Positions 1 to 5,438 are shown, numbered from the stretch's first letter. The stretch: DNA of 5,525 nt from an uncultured archaeon (GCA_902385025.1 CABMDX010000037.1:1-5525); one strand, 5' to 3'. The notes: generated by a model from the letters alone, not told the origin. Numbers and translations are program-made.

Positions 1-666
1 CCGGACCAGATAGAGGGACCAAGCTGGGGCGTGGCTGTTATGCTCATATCCTCTCTGGCAAATACTTTCGTCTCCAGGAAGCTCTTTTTGGTCGGAAAAG
101 AGACCGGTTCCATAGCCCTGCAGGCAGATGCATGGCATTTGCGAACTGACGTTTACACCTCGGCAGGAGTAATGGCCGGTCTTGCCCTCATCTGGATGGG
201 TGAGCTGATGTTTCCGGCCCTGAATTTACACTGGATCGATCCGATAGTTGCGATTCTTGTCGCTATGCTGATCATAAAAGCTGCCTACAAGCTTACAGTG
301 GAATCGGCCAGGGATCTTCTGGATGTCAGCCTGCCTCAGGACGAGGAAGATGACATTCGCCGCCATATCATTTCCTTTGCTCCAACGGTTCGAGGATATC
401 ACAGGCTGAAGACGCGAAAAGCCGGATCAAGCCGCTTCGTAGAGTTTCATGTTCGAGTCGATGCAGGGATGTCAGTGGATGAATCCCACCGAATATCAGA
501 GATGATCACCAATGCCATAAGGGAGCATTATCCGGGAACGTCAGTGACAATTCATATCGAGCCCTGCAACTGTGCTCTGGCCAGAGATGAAACCTGTGGC
601 TGCCTGCTCGGCGAGGCTGATAAAAGGCAGGTTCAAGAAAAATATATGGCCAAGACCACAGAATAA
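1..666 (+). CDS. Cation diffusion facilitator (CDF) family metal transporter, 5'-truncated by window edge
   Basis: Membrane antiporter that exports divalent metal such as Zn2+, Fe2+ or Mn2+ from the cytoplasm in exchange for protons (family knowledge). The frame is open to the left edge, so a true start lies outside; 221 residues are visible. Counting from the first codon, residues about 10-32, 43-68 and 78-97 look like TM4, TM5 and TM6. TM5 carries the CDF metal motif HxxxD within DAWHLRTD (H46, D50). Residues about 107-188 form the usual cytoplasmic ferredoxin-like dimerisation domain, with H134, H150, H163 and H185 at typical places and the signature IHIEP at 184-188. After this comes an unusual CNC-x7-CGC tail (C189, C191, C199, C201). 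An internal GTG at base 31 is not the start because it lies inside TM4. The gene converges on the DUF357 gene with only 15 bases between stops. The metal specificity cannot be read from this fragment. Confidence 0.93.
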   Translation, partial: PDQIEGPSWGVAVMLISSLANTFVSRKLFLVGKETGSIALQADAWHLRTDVYTSAGVMAGLALIWMGELMFPALNLHWIDPIVAILVAMLIIKAAYKLTVESARDLLDVSLPQDEEDDIRRHIISFAPTVRGYHRLKTRKAGSSRFVEFHVRVDAGMSVDESHRISEMITNAIREHYPGTSVTIHIEPCNCALARDETCGCLLGEADKRQVQEKYMAKTTE

Positions 667-681
667 CCCAAAATCTCAATA

Positions 682-951
682 TTATTGCTTAAGCATTCCC
701 TTCTCCAGACCTATCTCCATCCAGGCCCAGGCCCAGATCACAGCCTCAAAGGCCCGGATAAGGTCGCCGTTGTCGAGAAAGAATTGGGAATCCCTGATGT
801 ATGCGGATATATTCTCCAGCATTGGCTCGTCACCGGACAGTCTGCAAAAGAGCTCCCGAGCCCTCTTTTGCCACTTCAGGGTCTCAGAACGCAGATCCTC
901 TTCCAGTCCGTTGGCATTCTCGCCACTTTTTGAGCAGGCTTCTGAATCCAT
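682..951 (-). CDS. DUF357 domain protein
   Basis: Small archaeal protein of unknown function, 89 residues. The C-terminal half, residues about 47-87, fits DUF357 as I know it: an AYIRDSQFFLDNGD helix followed by LIRAFEAVIWAWAWMEIG, the family's pattern of a helical hairpin with 'Y..D..FF..GD...AF.A..YA..W.D.G'. Residues 1-20 are polar and probably disordered. The segment WAWAW (73-77) is encoded by a perfect 6-base repeat and is more tryptophan-rich than usual. The start ATG lies 11 bases after the hpt stop codon, so the two genes are very likely co-transcribed; a weak purine stretch (GAGA) precedes it. It ends 15 bases from the convergent CDF gene. No catalytic residues are recognisable; an all-helical binding or adaptor role is possible but unproven. 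Confidence 0.8.
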   Translation of the reverse strand: MDSEACSKSGENANGLEEDLRSETLKWQKRARELFCRLSGDEPMLENISAYIRDSQFFLDNGDLIRAFEAVIWAWAWMEIGLEKGMLKQ

Positions 952-962
952 ACCATTCTCAG

Positions 963-1550
963 CTATTTTGAGCCTGCTGGGAAATTATTCTCAGATTCGA
1001 TGACACTTGTCACATGCGTTTCATCGACATCGACCTGCACCATGGTCTTTACAGCATATCCCTCTGATATCAGTCGCTGCACGCCATTTCCTCGCTGCAC
1101 CACTATAACCATATCCTTAACAATCGCACCTGCTGCTTCGAGCGATTTCAGTGTGGCCAGAAGCGTTCCGCCTGTACTGATAACATCATCCACTACAATG
1201 ACTTTATCGCCCTTGTTTATGCCATTTAAAAAGAGCTGCGACTTGGAGTAGCCTGTTAGCTGACTGACCTCGATCTCACCCGGCAAACCATATTTGCGCT
1301 TGCGGATTATAACCAGCGGAATGTCACAGATCAAGGATAAGCTTATGCCGATGGGAATTCCCATGGCCTCAACGGTCACTATCTTGTCTACCTCCAGATC
1401 TGCAATGCGCACAATATGGCCGACAACCTCCCGGATAAGCTCCGGCCTGACTTCAGGTACGCCATCGGTGATAGGATGGATGAAATAGTTGTAGCTTCCC
1501 CGCTTGAATACAGGTGCATCGAGCAGCGATTTCTTGAGCCTTTCCAGCAT
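963..1550 (-). CDS. hpt: Hypoxanthine/guanine phosphoribosyltransferase (archaeal HPRT type)
   Basis: Purine salvage enzyme that converts hypoxanthine or guanine plus PRPP to IMP or GMP in the cytoplasm. The 195-residue protein is a type I phosphoribosyltransferase. The PRPP-binding loop is [13 protein letters not shown] (residues 117-129) with the acidic pair D121-D122. The archaeal HPRT N-terminus [13 protein letters not shown], the [11 protein letters not shown] segment (20-30) and EAMGIPIG (61-68) all match the archaeal Hpt subfamily, which resembles adenine phosphoribosyltransferases in layout. I chose the ATG at 1550 over one 24 bases upstream (1574) because GAGGAG sits 9 bases before it, the family begins with MLERL, and the candidate TATA box would put the transcript start near the upstream ATG. 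It is the first gene of a pair with DUF357. The tail after about residue 185 ([10 protein letters not shown]) is short and variable. Adenine use is not excluded by sequence alone. Confidence 0.92.
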   Translation of the reverse strand: MLERLKKSLLDAPVFKRGSYNYFIHPITDGVPEVRPELIREVVGHIVRIADLEVDKIVTVEAMGIPIGISLSLICDIPLVIIRKRKYGLPGEIEVSQLTGYSKSQLFLNGINKGDKVIVVDDVISTGGTLLATLKSLEAAGAIVKDMVIVVQRGNGVQRLISEGYAVKTMVQVDVDETHVTSVIESENNFPAGSK

Positions 1551-1559
1551 AGTAGGATT

Positions 1560-1565
1560 CTCCTC
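1560..1565 (-). promoter_or_regulatory. Ribosome binding site of hpt
   Basis: GAGGAG on the minus strand, 9 bases before the ATG at 1550. It is a strong match to the anti-Shine-Dalgarno end of 16S rRNA and decides the hpt start in favour of the downstream ATG. Confidence 0.8.
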
Positions 1566-1593
1566 ATTTATCAAGATGAAAGCATTTCTGGAA

Positions 1594-1601
1594 CCTTAAA
1601 G
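1594..1601 (-). promoter_or_regulatory. Weak TATA-like element for hpt-DUF357
   Basis: The minus strand reads CTTTAAGG here. At the usual archaeal spacing of about 26 bases it would start transcription near 1572, giving a leader of roughly 20 bases that contains the GAGGAG site. The match is modest and rests mainly on position. Confidence 0.35.
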
Positions 1602-1655
1602 ATGTTGCGCGCCAAAGATCACCACAAGCCTCAAGCCTGAAGACTGCAAAGAAAG

Positions 1656-1663
1656 TTATATTT
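1656..1663 (+). promoter_or_regulatory. TATA box of the PLP enzyme gene
   Basis: TTATATTT preceded by a purine-rich AAAGAAAG stretch that could serve as BRE. A transcript start about 26 bases on falls near 1685, leaving a leader of about 15 bases that holds the GGTGAG ribosome site. This also rules against the in-frame TTG at 1673 as the translation start, since it would lie before the transcript. Confidence 0.55.
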
Positions 1664-1687
1664 CCCAACAGCTTGATTTCAGGATCT

Positions 1688-1693
1688 GGTGAG
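1688..1693 (+). promoter_or_regulatory. Ribosome binding site of the PLP enzyme gene
   Basis: GGTGAG with a 6-base spacer before the ATG at 1700. It selects that ATG rather than the in-frame TTG 27 bases upstream. Confidence 0.7.
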
Positions 1694-1699
1694 CCACTA

Positions 1700-2875
1700 A
1701 TGAAAGAGCCAGGATTCGGCACGCGCTGCGTTCATGCCGGAGAAGGGCATAACCCCTACGGTGCCCATGCCACGCCCATTTATCAGACCTCAACTTACGT
1801 ATTCGATAATGCAGAACAGGCCGCGGAGATTTTTTCAGGAGCTAGCGGATACAGATATATTCGGTCGGCTCCAAACACGCCCACTCATGCTGCCTTTATT
1901 GAGAAGATATGCTCCCTGGAGGGAGGAGAAGCGGGCCTTGCCTTCTCCTCGGGAATGGCGGCTGAAATCGCGCTCGTCCTCTCGATGCTCAAGAAGGGGG
2001 ACCATTTGCTTTCTACGAATATAATTTATGGCGGAACCTTTGGGCTTTTTTCCAGCCTTATGACCAAATTCGGAATTGAGGTCAGCTTTGTGGATACAAC
2101 GAACGAAGAAATTATCAGAAGGGGTTTGCAGGAGAACACAAAGATGATCTTTCTGGAGTCTCCCGCAAATCCCACAATGGCCATCAGCGACATATCTCTG
2201 ATAGGCAAGATAGCCAGGGACGCGGGCGCGATTCTGGCAGTAGACAACACCTTTGCGACTCCCTATTTTCAGAGGCCGCTATGCCTTGGCGCAGATGTAG
2301 TCGTAGAGAGCTGCACAAAATATATCGGAGGCCATGGAGATCTGCTGGGGGGCGTCGCCGTGGCTGGACGGGAAATTATCCAGAAGATGAAGCGCCCGGC
2401 TGTTCTGGCAGGAGGCACCATGGGAACTCATGAGGCATGGCTCTGTTTGCGCGGACTGAAGACTCTGCACCTGCGCATGGAGAGGCATGCCAAAAATGCC
2501 ATGCAGCTTGCTCAATTTCTGCATAGTCATCCCAGGGTATCGCGGGTAAATTATCCAGGACTTGCCAGCCATCCCCAGCACGCGCTTGCCAGCAGGCAGA
2601 TGAGTGGATGGGGCGGCATGCTCTCTTTTGAAGTGAAAGGTGGCATAGATGCCGGACAGAGGCTTATGAACAGCCTGAAGCTGTGCAGCCTGGCGGTGAG
2701 CCTTGGATCTGTGGACACTCTTGTCGAGCATCCTGCCTCGATGACTCATGCGGTCATGCCTCGGGAAATGCGAGAGAGTCTGGGCATAAGCGATGGATTG
2801 GTGAGGGTATCAGTAGGCATCGAGGATGAGGAGGATATTCTGCAGGATTTTGCAGAGGGGCTGGAGAAAATCTAG
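1700..2875 (+). CDS. PLP-dependent Cys/Met metabolism enzyme, methionine gamma-lyase-like
   Basis: A 391-residue gamma-family PLP enzyme, the usual length for methionine gamma-lyase, cystathionine gamma-lyase or cystathionine gamma-synthase, and shorter than typical O-acetylhomoserine sulfhydrylases (about 430). Visible landmarks are the phosphate-binding SSGM (83-86), the ring-stacking Y110, the PLP nitrogen aspartate D182 in AVDNTFATPYFQRP, the Schiff-base lysine K207 in SCTKYIGGHGD, and the carboxylate arginine R369 in GLVRVSVG. ESPANP (153-158), NYPGLASHPQ and VSLGSVDTLVEHPASMTH resemble bacterial methionine gamma-lyase closely. The residues that mark human cystathionine gamma-lyase (E59, R119, E339, from memory) align with R52, G115 and V333, so a transsulfuration role is less likely. 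However, the methionine gamma-lyase cysteine (C116 in Pseudomonas putida) is G112 here and its Lys-Asp pair near 240 is in a shortened loop. Substrates could be methionine, or an activated homoserine plus a thiol. Family is certain; substrate is not. It is transcribed alone, divergent from hpt. Confidence 0.93.
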   Translation: MKEPGFGTRCVHAGEGHNPYGAHATPIYQTSTYVFDNAEQAAEIFSGASGYRYIRSAPNTPTHAAFIEKICSLEGGEAGLAFSSGMAAEIALVLSMLKKGDHLLSTNIIYGGTFGLFSSLMTKFGIEVSFVDTTNEEIIRRGLQENTKMIFLESPANPTMAISDISLIGKIARDAGAILAVDNTFATPYFQRPLCLGADVVVESCTKYIGGHGDLLGGVAVAGREIIQKMKRPAVLAGGTMGTHEAWLCLRGLKTLHLRMERHAKNAMQLAQFLHSHPRVSRVNYPGLASHPQHALASRQMSGWGGMLSFEVKGGIDAGQRLMNSLKLCSLAVSLGSVDTLVEHPASMTHAVMPREMRESLGISDGLVRVSVGIEDEEDILQDFAEGLEKI

Positions 2876-2887
2876 ATCAGAGAAACG

Positions 2888-2913
2888 AAAGGGGCCATGT
2901 TTTGCCCCTTTTT
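2888..2913. terminator. Bidirectional hairpin terminator
   Basis: AAAGGGGC (2888-2895) pairs with GCCCCTTT (2904-2911) around an 8-base loop, and a run of five T closes the + strand side. On the opposite strand the arm ends in TTT, followed by CG and another TTT. It lies in the 47-base gap between two convergent genes and can serve both. Confidence 0.7.
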
Positions 2914-2922
2914 GAATTACTA

Positions 2923-3720
2923 TCACTTCAGGATTTGAATGGCTTCCTTTGCCTTCATGCCTTTGTTAACGATGGCGGCTATTGCCATAGTCATCTTTAC
3001 AGGATCATTGGCCTGGAAAACATTCCTTCCAATGGCCACCCCGCGCGCGCCGGCCTGCAGTGCTCCTTCAATCATTTGCAGGAACTCCATATCTGTTTCA
3101 GTCTTTGGCCCTCCTGCTATGACCACGGGCACTGGGCAGCCTTCCACGACGCGTCTGAATGATTCAGGATCGCCGGTGTAGTTGGTCTTGATGATGTCAG
3201 CTCCAAGCTCGGCGCCTGCACGGGCAGCATGGGCTACTACCTCAACATCATTAGGGTTGGTGATTCCTTTTCCGCGGGGGTACATCATTGCCACAAGCGG
3301 CATTCCCCAGAAATCACAGCGCTCAGATACGCAGCCCAGAATGCTCAGTTGATCTGACTCGGTCTCTGAGCCAATATTTATGTGAACGGATACTGCATCG
3401 GCACCCATCTTCAGGCACTCCTCGACCTGGCATACCTGGACCTTGTTATTTGGATCCGGGCCCAGGGACGTGGAGGCGCTCATGTGCACAATCAAGCCAA
3501 CGTCACGGCCATAGCCTCTGTGTCCGTGTCTGACCATTCCCTTCTGCTGCAATACGGCATTGGCCCCTCCTTTTGCGACCTTATTCACCATTTCTGGCAG
3601 GTCTACCAGACCCTTTATGGGACCTACGGATATGCCATGGTCCAGTGGAATTATTACAGTATTTCCGCTATCTCTATCCATTATTCTTTCAATTCGAACT
3701 CTCTTGCCTATCTCGCTCAA
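2923..3720 (-). CDS. aroA': 2-amino-3,7-dideoxy-D-threo-hept-6-ulosonate (ADH) synthase
   Basis: First committed enzyme of the archaeal alternative route to 3-dehydroquinate. It joins 6-deoxy-5-ketofructose 1-phosphate to L-aspartate semialdehyde to make ADH, which the DHQ synthase AroB' then converts. The 265-residue protein is a class I aldolase TIM barrel of the DhnA type. It matches what I recall of Methanocaldococcus jannaschii MJ0400 along its full length, and all three catalytic residues appear at a constant offset of six: D27 (IPLDHG), Y147 (MMYPRGKG) and the Schiff-base K178 ([10 protein letters not shown]). VRHGHRGYG (63-71), [10 protein letters not shown] and [10 protein letters not shown] are family blocks, the last being the phosphate-binding strand. 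The start is a TTG: an in-frame TAA sits six bases before it, and starting at M14 would delete the conserved GKRVRIERI segment. No strong ribosome site is visible. aroB' is not in the window. A fructose-bisphosphate aldolase role is the main alternative but fits less well. Confidence 0.93.
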   Translation of the reverse strand: MSEIGKRVRIERIMDRDSGNTVIIPLDHGISVGPIKGLVDLPEMVNKVAKGGANAVLQQKGMVRHGHRGYGRDVGLIVHMSASTSLGPDPNNKVQVCQVEECLKMGADAVSVHINIGSETESDQLSILGCVSERCDFWGMPLVAMMYPRGKGITNPNDVEVVAHAARAGAELGADIIKTNYTGDPESFRRVVEGCPVPVVIAGGPKTETDMEFLQMIEGALQAGARGVAIGRNVFQANDPVKMTMAIAAIVNKGMKAKEAIQILK

Positions 3721-3723
3721 ATT

Positions 3724-3759
3724 TTACCATCCCGCAAATGCTAACATGTAGCATGGTAA
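3724..3759 (-). promoter_or_regulatory. Nested inverted repeats before aroA', candidate operator or leader hairpin
   Basis: TTACCAT (3724-3730) is inverted perfectly as ATGGTAA (3753-3759). Inside it ATGCTA (3738-3743) is inverted as TAGCAT (3749-3754) with a 5-base spacer. The inner repeat covers the transcript start predicted from the TATA box near 3771, the expected place for a repressor operator. If transcription begins further upstream, the RNA would fold and hide the weak purine stretch before the TTG start. Confidence 0.4.
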
Positions 3760-3767
3760 CATATATC

Positions 3768-3775
3768 ATATTTAA
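3768..3775 (-). promoter_or_regulatory. TATA box of aroA'
   Basis: The minus strand reads TTAAATAT, preceded by CAAGCC. A start about 26 bases downstream would fall near 3745, giving a leader of about 25 bases. Confidence 0.55.
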
Positions 3776-3812
3776 GGCTTGCGACCAAAATCAGGGCCCA
3801 GAAATTGCTGCG

Positions 3813-3818
3813 AAAAAA
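3813..3818 (-). terminator. T-tract terminator after the HesB-like gene
   Basis: A run of six T on the minus strand about 20 bases beyond the TAA stop of the HesB-like gene, with further short T runs just before it. There is no clear hairpin; archaeal transcription can end on T-rich stretches alone. It lies upstream of the aroA' TATA box. Confidence 0.4.
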
Positions 3819-3837
3819 GAGATTTGAGAGGAGATTT

Positions 3838-4209
3838 TTAGCTGCATCCACAGCCGCAGTCGTCGTGATCATGCTCGCAGCTATCATGATCGTGATCGCA
3901 GGTATCTGCATTGGCGCAGGCACTGCAACCTGAAACCTCATCCTCTGGCCCACGAATTATGAAGCCCGTTCCGCGGTCATCATCTACATAATCGATTATA
4001 GTTTCGCTGAGAAGTTCTGCATCCTTGGGGCTCATATAGATTTTTACTCCCCGGCTTTCGAAGACAATATCATCCTTCTCCTCCTCCCCCAGCTCCAATC
4101 CGTAGTTCGCGCCGGTTGCATCTATTGCAGCCAGGAACATTCTGATTACCTTGCCCTCAACAAGGCTTCGCTCTATCATGCTTGCTGCCGCTTCAGTAAT
4201 TTCAATCAT
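3838..4209 (-). CDS. HesB/IscA-related protein with Cys/His-rich C-terminal tail
   Basis: 123-residue protein. Residues 1-90 follow the HesB/IscA fold: an N-terminal helix (ITEAAASMIERSL), a strand VIRMFLAAID, then YGLELGEEEKDDIVFESRGVKIYMSPKDAELL and TIIDYVDDDRGTGFIIRGPED, matching the family's 'DYV......GF...NP' region. Canonical IscA binds iron or a 2Fe-2S cluster through one cysteine in GCSG and two in CGCG. Here the first site reads DATGAN (30-35), so that cysteine is absent. After residue 93 the protein has seven cysteines (C95, C98, C104, C111, C118, C120, C122) and four histidines (H106, H108, H113, H115), with two tandem heptads CDHDHDS and CEHDHDD before a final CGCGCS. It is probably a metal- or cluster-binding cytoplasmic protein related to the HesB-like (seleno)protein group. 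GGAG lies 8 bases before the ATG. Fold assignment is good; function is inferred. Confidence 0.8.
   Translation of the reverse strand: MIEITEAAASMIERSLVEGKVIRMFLAAIDATGANYGLELGEEEKDDIVFESRGVKIYMSPKDAELLSETIIDYVDDDRGTGFIIRGPEDEVSGCSACANADTCDHDHDSCEHDHDDCGCGCS
3859..3900 (-). repeat. Two-copy 21-base tandem repeat coding for a metal-binding heptad
   Basis: Two adjacent 21-base units code for CDHDHDS and CEHDHDD. They share 15 of 21 positions, with three of the six differences silent. This suggests the Cys/His tail grew by duplication and has since diverged. Confidence 0.6.
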
Positions 4210-4217
4210 AAACCAAA

Positions 4218-4221
4218 CTCC
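4218..4221 (-). promoter_or_regulatory. Ribosome binding site of the HesB-like gene
   Basis: GGAG on the minus strand, 8 bases before the ATG at 4209, supporting that start. Confidence 0.55.
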
Positions 4222-4244
4222 GGGTTATATTTATGCCAAACTCG

Positions 4245-4252
4245 TATTTAAA
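4245..4252 (-). promoter_or_regulatory. TATA box of the HesB-like gene
   Basis: The minus strand reads TTTAAATA. A start about 26 bases on falls near 4222, giving a leader of about 13 bases that just includes the GGAG site. It overlaps the T-tract of the terminator of the preceding gene. Confidence 0.55.
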
Positions 4253-4275
4253 AAAGGTGGATGCCAAAATCCACC
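4250..4275 (-). terminator. Hairpin and T-tract terminator of the CHAP-domain gene
   Basis: On the minus strand GGTGGAT pairs perfectly with ATCCACC (7 base pairs, 6-base loop, 4256-4275) and is followed directly by six T (4255-4250). It lies 33 bases past the TAA stop of the CHAP gene and has the form of an intrinsic terminator. Confidence 0.7.
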
Positions 4276-4308
4276 CAAAAGAAGAACATAGACGAAATAT
4301 CGGCACCG

Positions 4309-5367
4309 TTATCTTGTTGAACCTGCCGAAACCACATCTGCCAGAGTGCGATTTCGTATGGCCACGCAATAAGCAGTATTTCCCTCAATGGTCTCAATTC
4401 TGGTTGAAGATGAGGGATTATTGGGATCGTCCAAATACCGTATGAAGAGGCCGCTATGATAATCCGAGAGCATGAACCTCAGGTAATCTCCCTCTGTTAG
4501 AACATATTCCTTGGCAAGTATTTGGGCCCTGGTATACATTCTCTGTTCGTCCTCGAAATAATCCTCCATGCTCTGGGAACCGATATCCCCTTCAGGTGTA
4601 TTCCATAGTCCCTTTCTGAGGCACCAGGATGCGAATTCGCTGCACCAGGCATTTGTCGTGCCGTACTTTCTGCTATCTGTCTTGCCAAGTTCTCTGGCAG
4701 CCCAATGAAGCTGAGGTATCCACCCATTCCTTATGAGTCCAAGTTTGGCAGAAAGAATCTGCGCGGCCAATCCAATCCGGCCATATTTCTCATTTCGAGA
4801 ACCATCCAGCCATAAATTTGATGTCCAATCCAGGATCTTTGTTCCACTATGGCATATTTGGATGCGCTTTACCAGGATTCCATCACCAAACGGATTTAAG
4901 AGGAAAATCTCATCCCAGGAATCCGTATTTATATCCTCCAGGAAATCGCTAACTTCATTGAGATCCCATGTTAGCGTGTGGCCTGCCGGGAATCTGGTTC
5001 TATCTTCACCCCATAGCTTTACTCTATCATTCCTTCCAAAGTACATCCATATGTAATCCGCCAGGCTCCCTGCATTTGCTTGATCCGTTATGGGGACAAT
5101 GGTGATCTTTATCCAATTCTCACCTACAACAGGTCCTCCATCACTATCCGTAGCCAGTCTATTTGCCAGGCTAATGTGCTTTTGAGCCATCTTCATTTCG
5201 CTTACCTGTTTGAAGATCTCCTGCGATTTCAAATTCGTGGCTTTTTGAAACCTATTGGATAAAGCGAAACCGGAAATAGTGGATTTTTCAGAGATATTTA
5301 TAGGTGCAACTATCTCTGATGGCTTTGCTTCTTCTCTGGGCCGTATTTCGATCTCTCTTATCTTCAT
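4309..5367 (-). CDS. CHAP-like cysteine amidase/peptidase domain protein
   Basis: 352 residues, not recognised as a named gene. Residues about 215-335 look like a CHAP (NlpC/P60-like papain fold) domain: a helix WIPQLHWAARELG, then NAWCSEFASWCLRKG with candidate nucleophile C242, GDYLRF followed by YHSGLFIRY with candidate H304, and TIEGNT with E328 or N330 as the third residue. CHAP enzymes usually cut amide bonds in peptidoglycan or glutathionyl conjugates. Residues about 80-190 are predicted beta-rich (WIKITIVPIT, YIWMYFG, HTLTWDLN, LVKRIQICHSG, NLWLDGS) and could be a PLAT-like or other beta-sandwich binding domain; this is weak. Residues 31-72 look helical and polar. There is no signal peptide or membrane segment, so the protein seems cytoplasmic or uses a non-classical exit. 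The start ATG has only a poor ribosome site. Sampled lines of the gene are about 42-48% GC, lower than neighbours, which hints at transfer. A hairpin terminator follows. Confidence 0.72.
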   Translation of the reverse strand: MKIREIEIRPREEAKPSEIVAPINISEKSTISGFALSNRFQKATNLKSQEIFKQVSEMKMAQKHISLANRLATDSDGGPVVGENWIKITIVPITDQANAGSLADYIWMYFGRNDRVKLWGEDRTRFPAGHTLTWDLNEVSDFLEDINTDSWDEIFLLNPFGDGILVKRIQICHSGTKILDWTSNLWLDGSRNEKYGRIGLAAQILSAKLGLIRNGWIPQLHWAARELGKTDSRKYGTTNAWCSEFASWCLRKGLWNTPEGDIGSQSMEDYFEDEQRMYTRAQILAKEYVLTEGDYLRFMLSDYHSGLFIRYLDDPNNPSSSTRIETIEGNTAYCVAIRNRTLADVVSAGSTR

Positions 5368-5381
5368 GGATATATCACATC

Positions 5382-5438
5382 TAATATATTACGCCATAAG
5401 AGGATTCCTAATAACAGATAAGGTTCTTATCAGATAAA
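5382..5438 (-). promoter_or_regulatory. Upstream region of the CHAP gene with GATAA cluster and TA-rich palindrome
   Basis: The palindrome TAATATATTA (5382-5391) sits 15 bases before the start codon, too close for a normal TATA box with a leader. Further upstream are three GATAA sites in alternating orientation (GATAAG 5417-5422, CTTATC 5426-5431, GATAAA 5433-5438). These may be regulator sites; the core promoter itself is not clear. Confidence 0.3.

Noticed and set aside
686..695. Palindrome near GCTTAAGC as a terminator or operator
   Set aside because: It lies within the end of the DUF357 coding region, has no loop or T-run and is short enough to arise by chance.
721..736. CCAGGC tandem repeat
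   Set aside because: It is short and explained by the coding sequence for WAWAW in the DUF357 protein.
1551..1574. Longer hpt start at the ATG at 1574
   Set aside because: The added eight residues are outside the conserved family N-terminus, and GAGGAG points to the ATG at 1550.
1624..1638. Direct repeat AAGCCTC/AAGCCTG in the hpt/PLP divergent region
   Set aside because: Only two short copies with no relation to either promoter; no support for function.
1673..1699. Upstream in-frame TTG start for the PLP enzyme (adds nine residues)
   Set aside because: It precedes the transcript start predicted from the TATA box at 1656-1663, has no ribosome site, and the ATG at 1700 has GGTGAG in place.
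2279..2749. 156-codon open frame on the minus strand inside the PLP enzyme gene
   Set aside because: It is a shadow of a confidently identified gene and its product has no recognisable pattern.
3382..3744. 120-codon open frame on the plus strand opposite aroA'
   Set aside because: It overlaps a gene with all catalytic residues intact; no ribosome site or family pattern.
4105..4122. Possible selenocysteine at the missing HesB cysteine, as in some relatives
   Set aside because: The codons for DATGAN contain no in-frame TGA; the cysteine position is simply replaced.
4733..5056. 107-codon open frame on the plus strand opposite the CHAP gene
   Set aside because: The minus-strand frame has a coherent domain, terminator and longer length; this one shows none.
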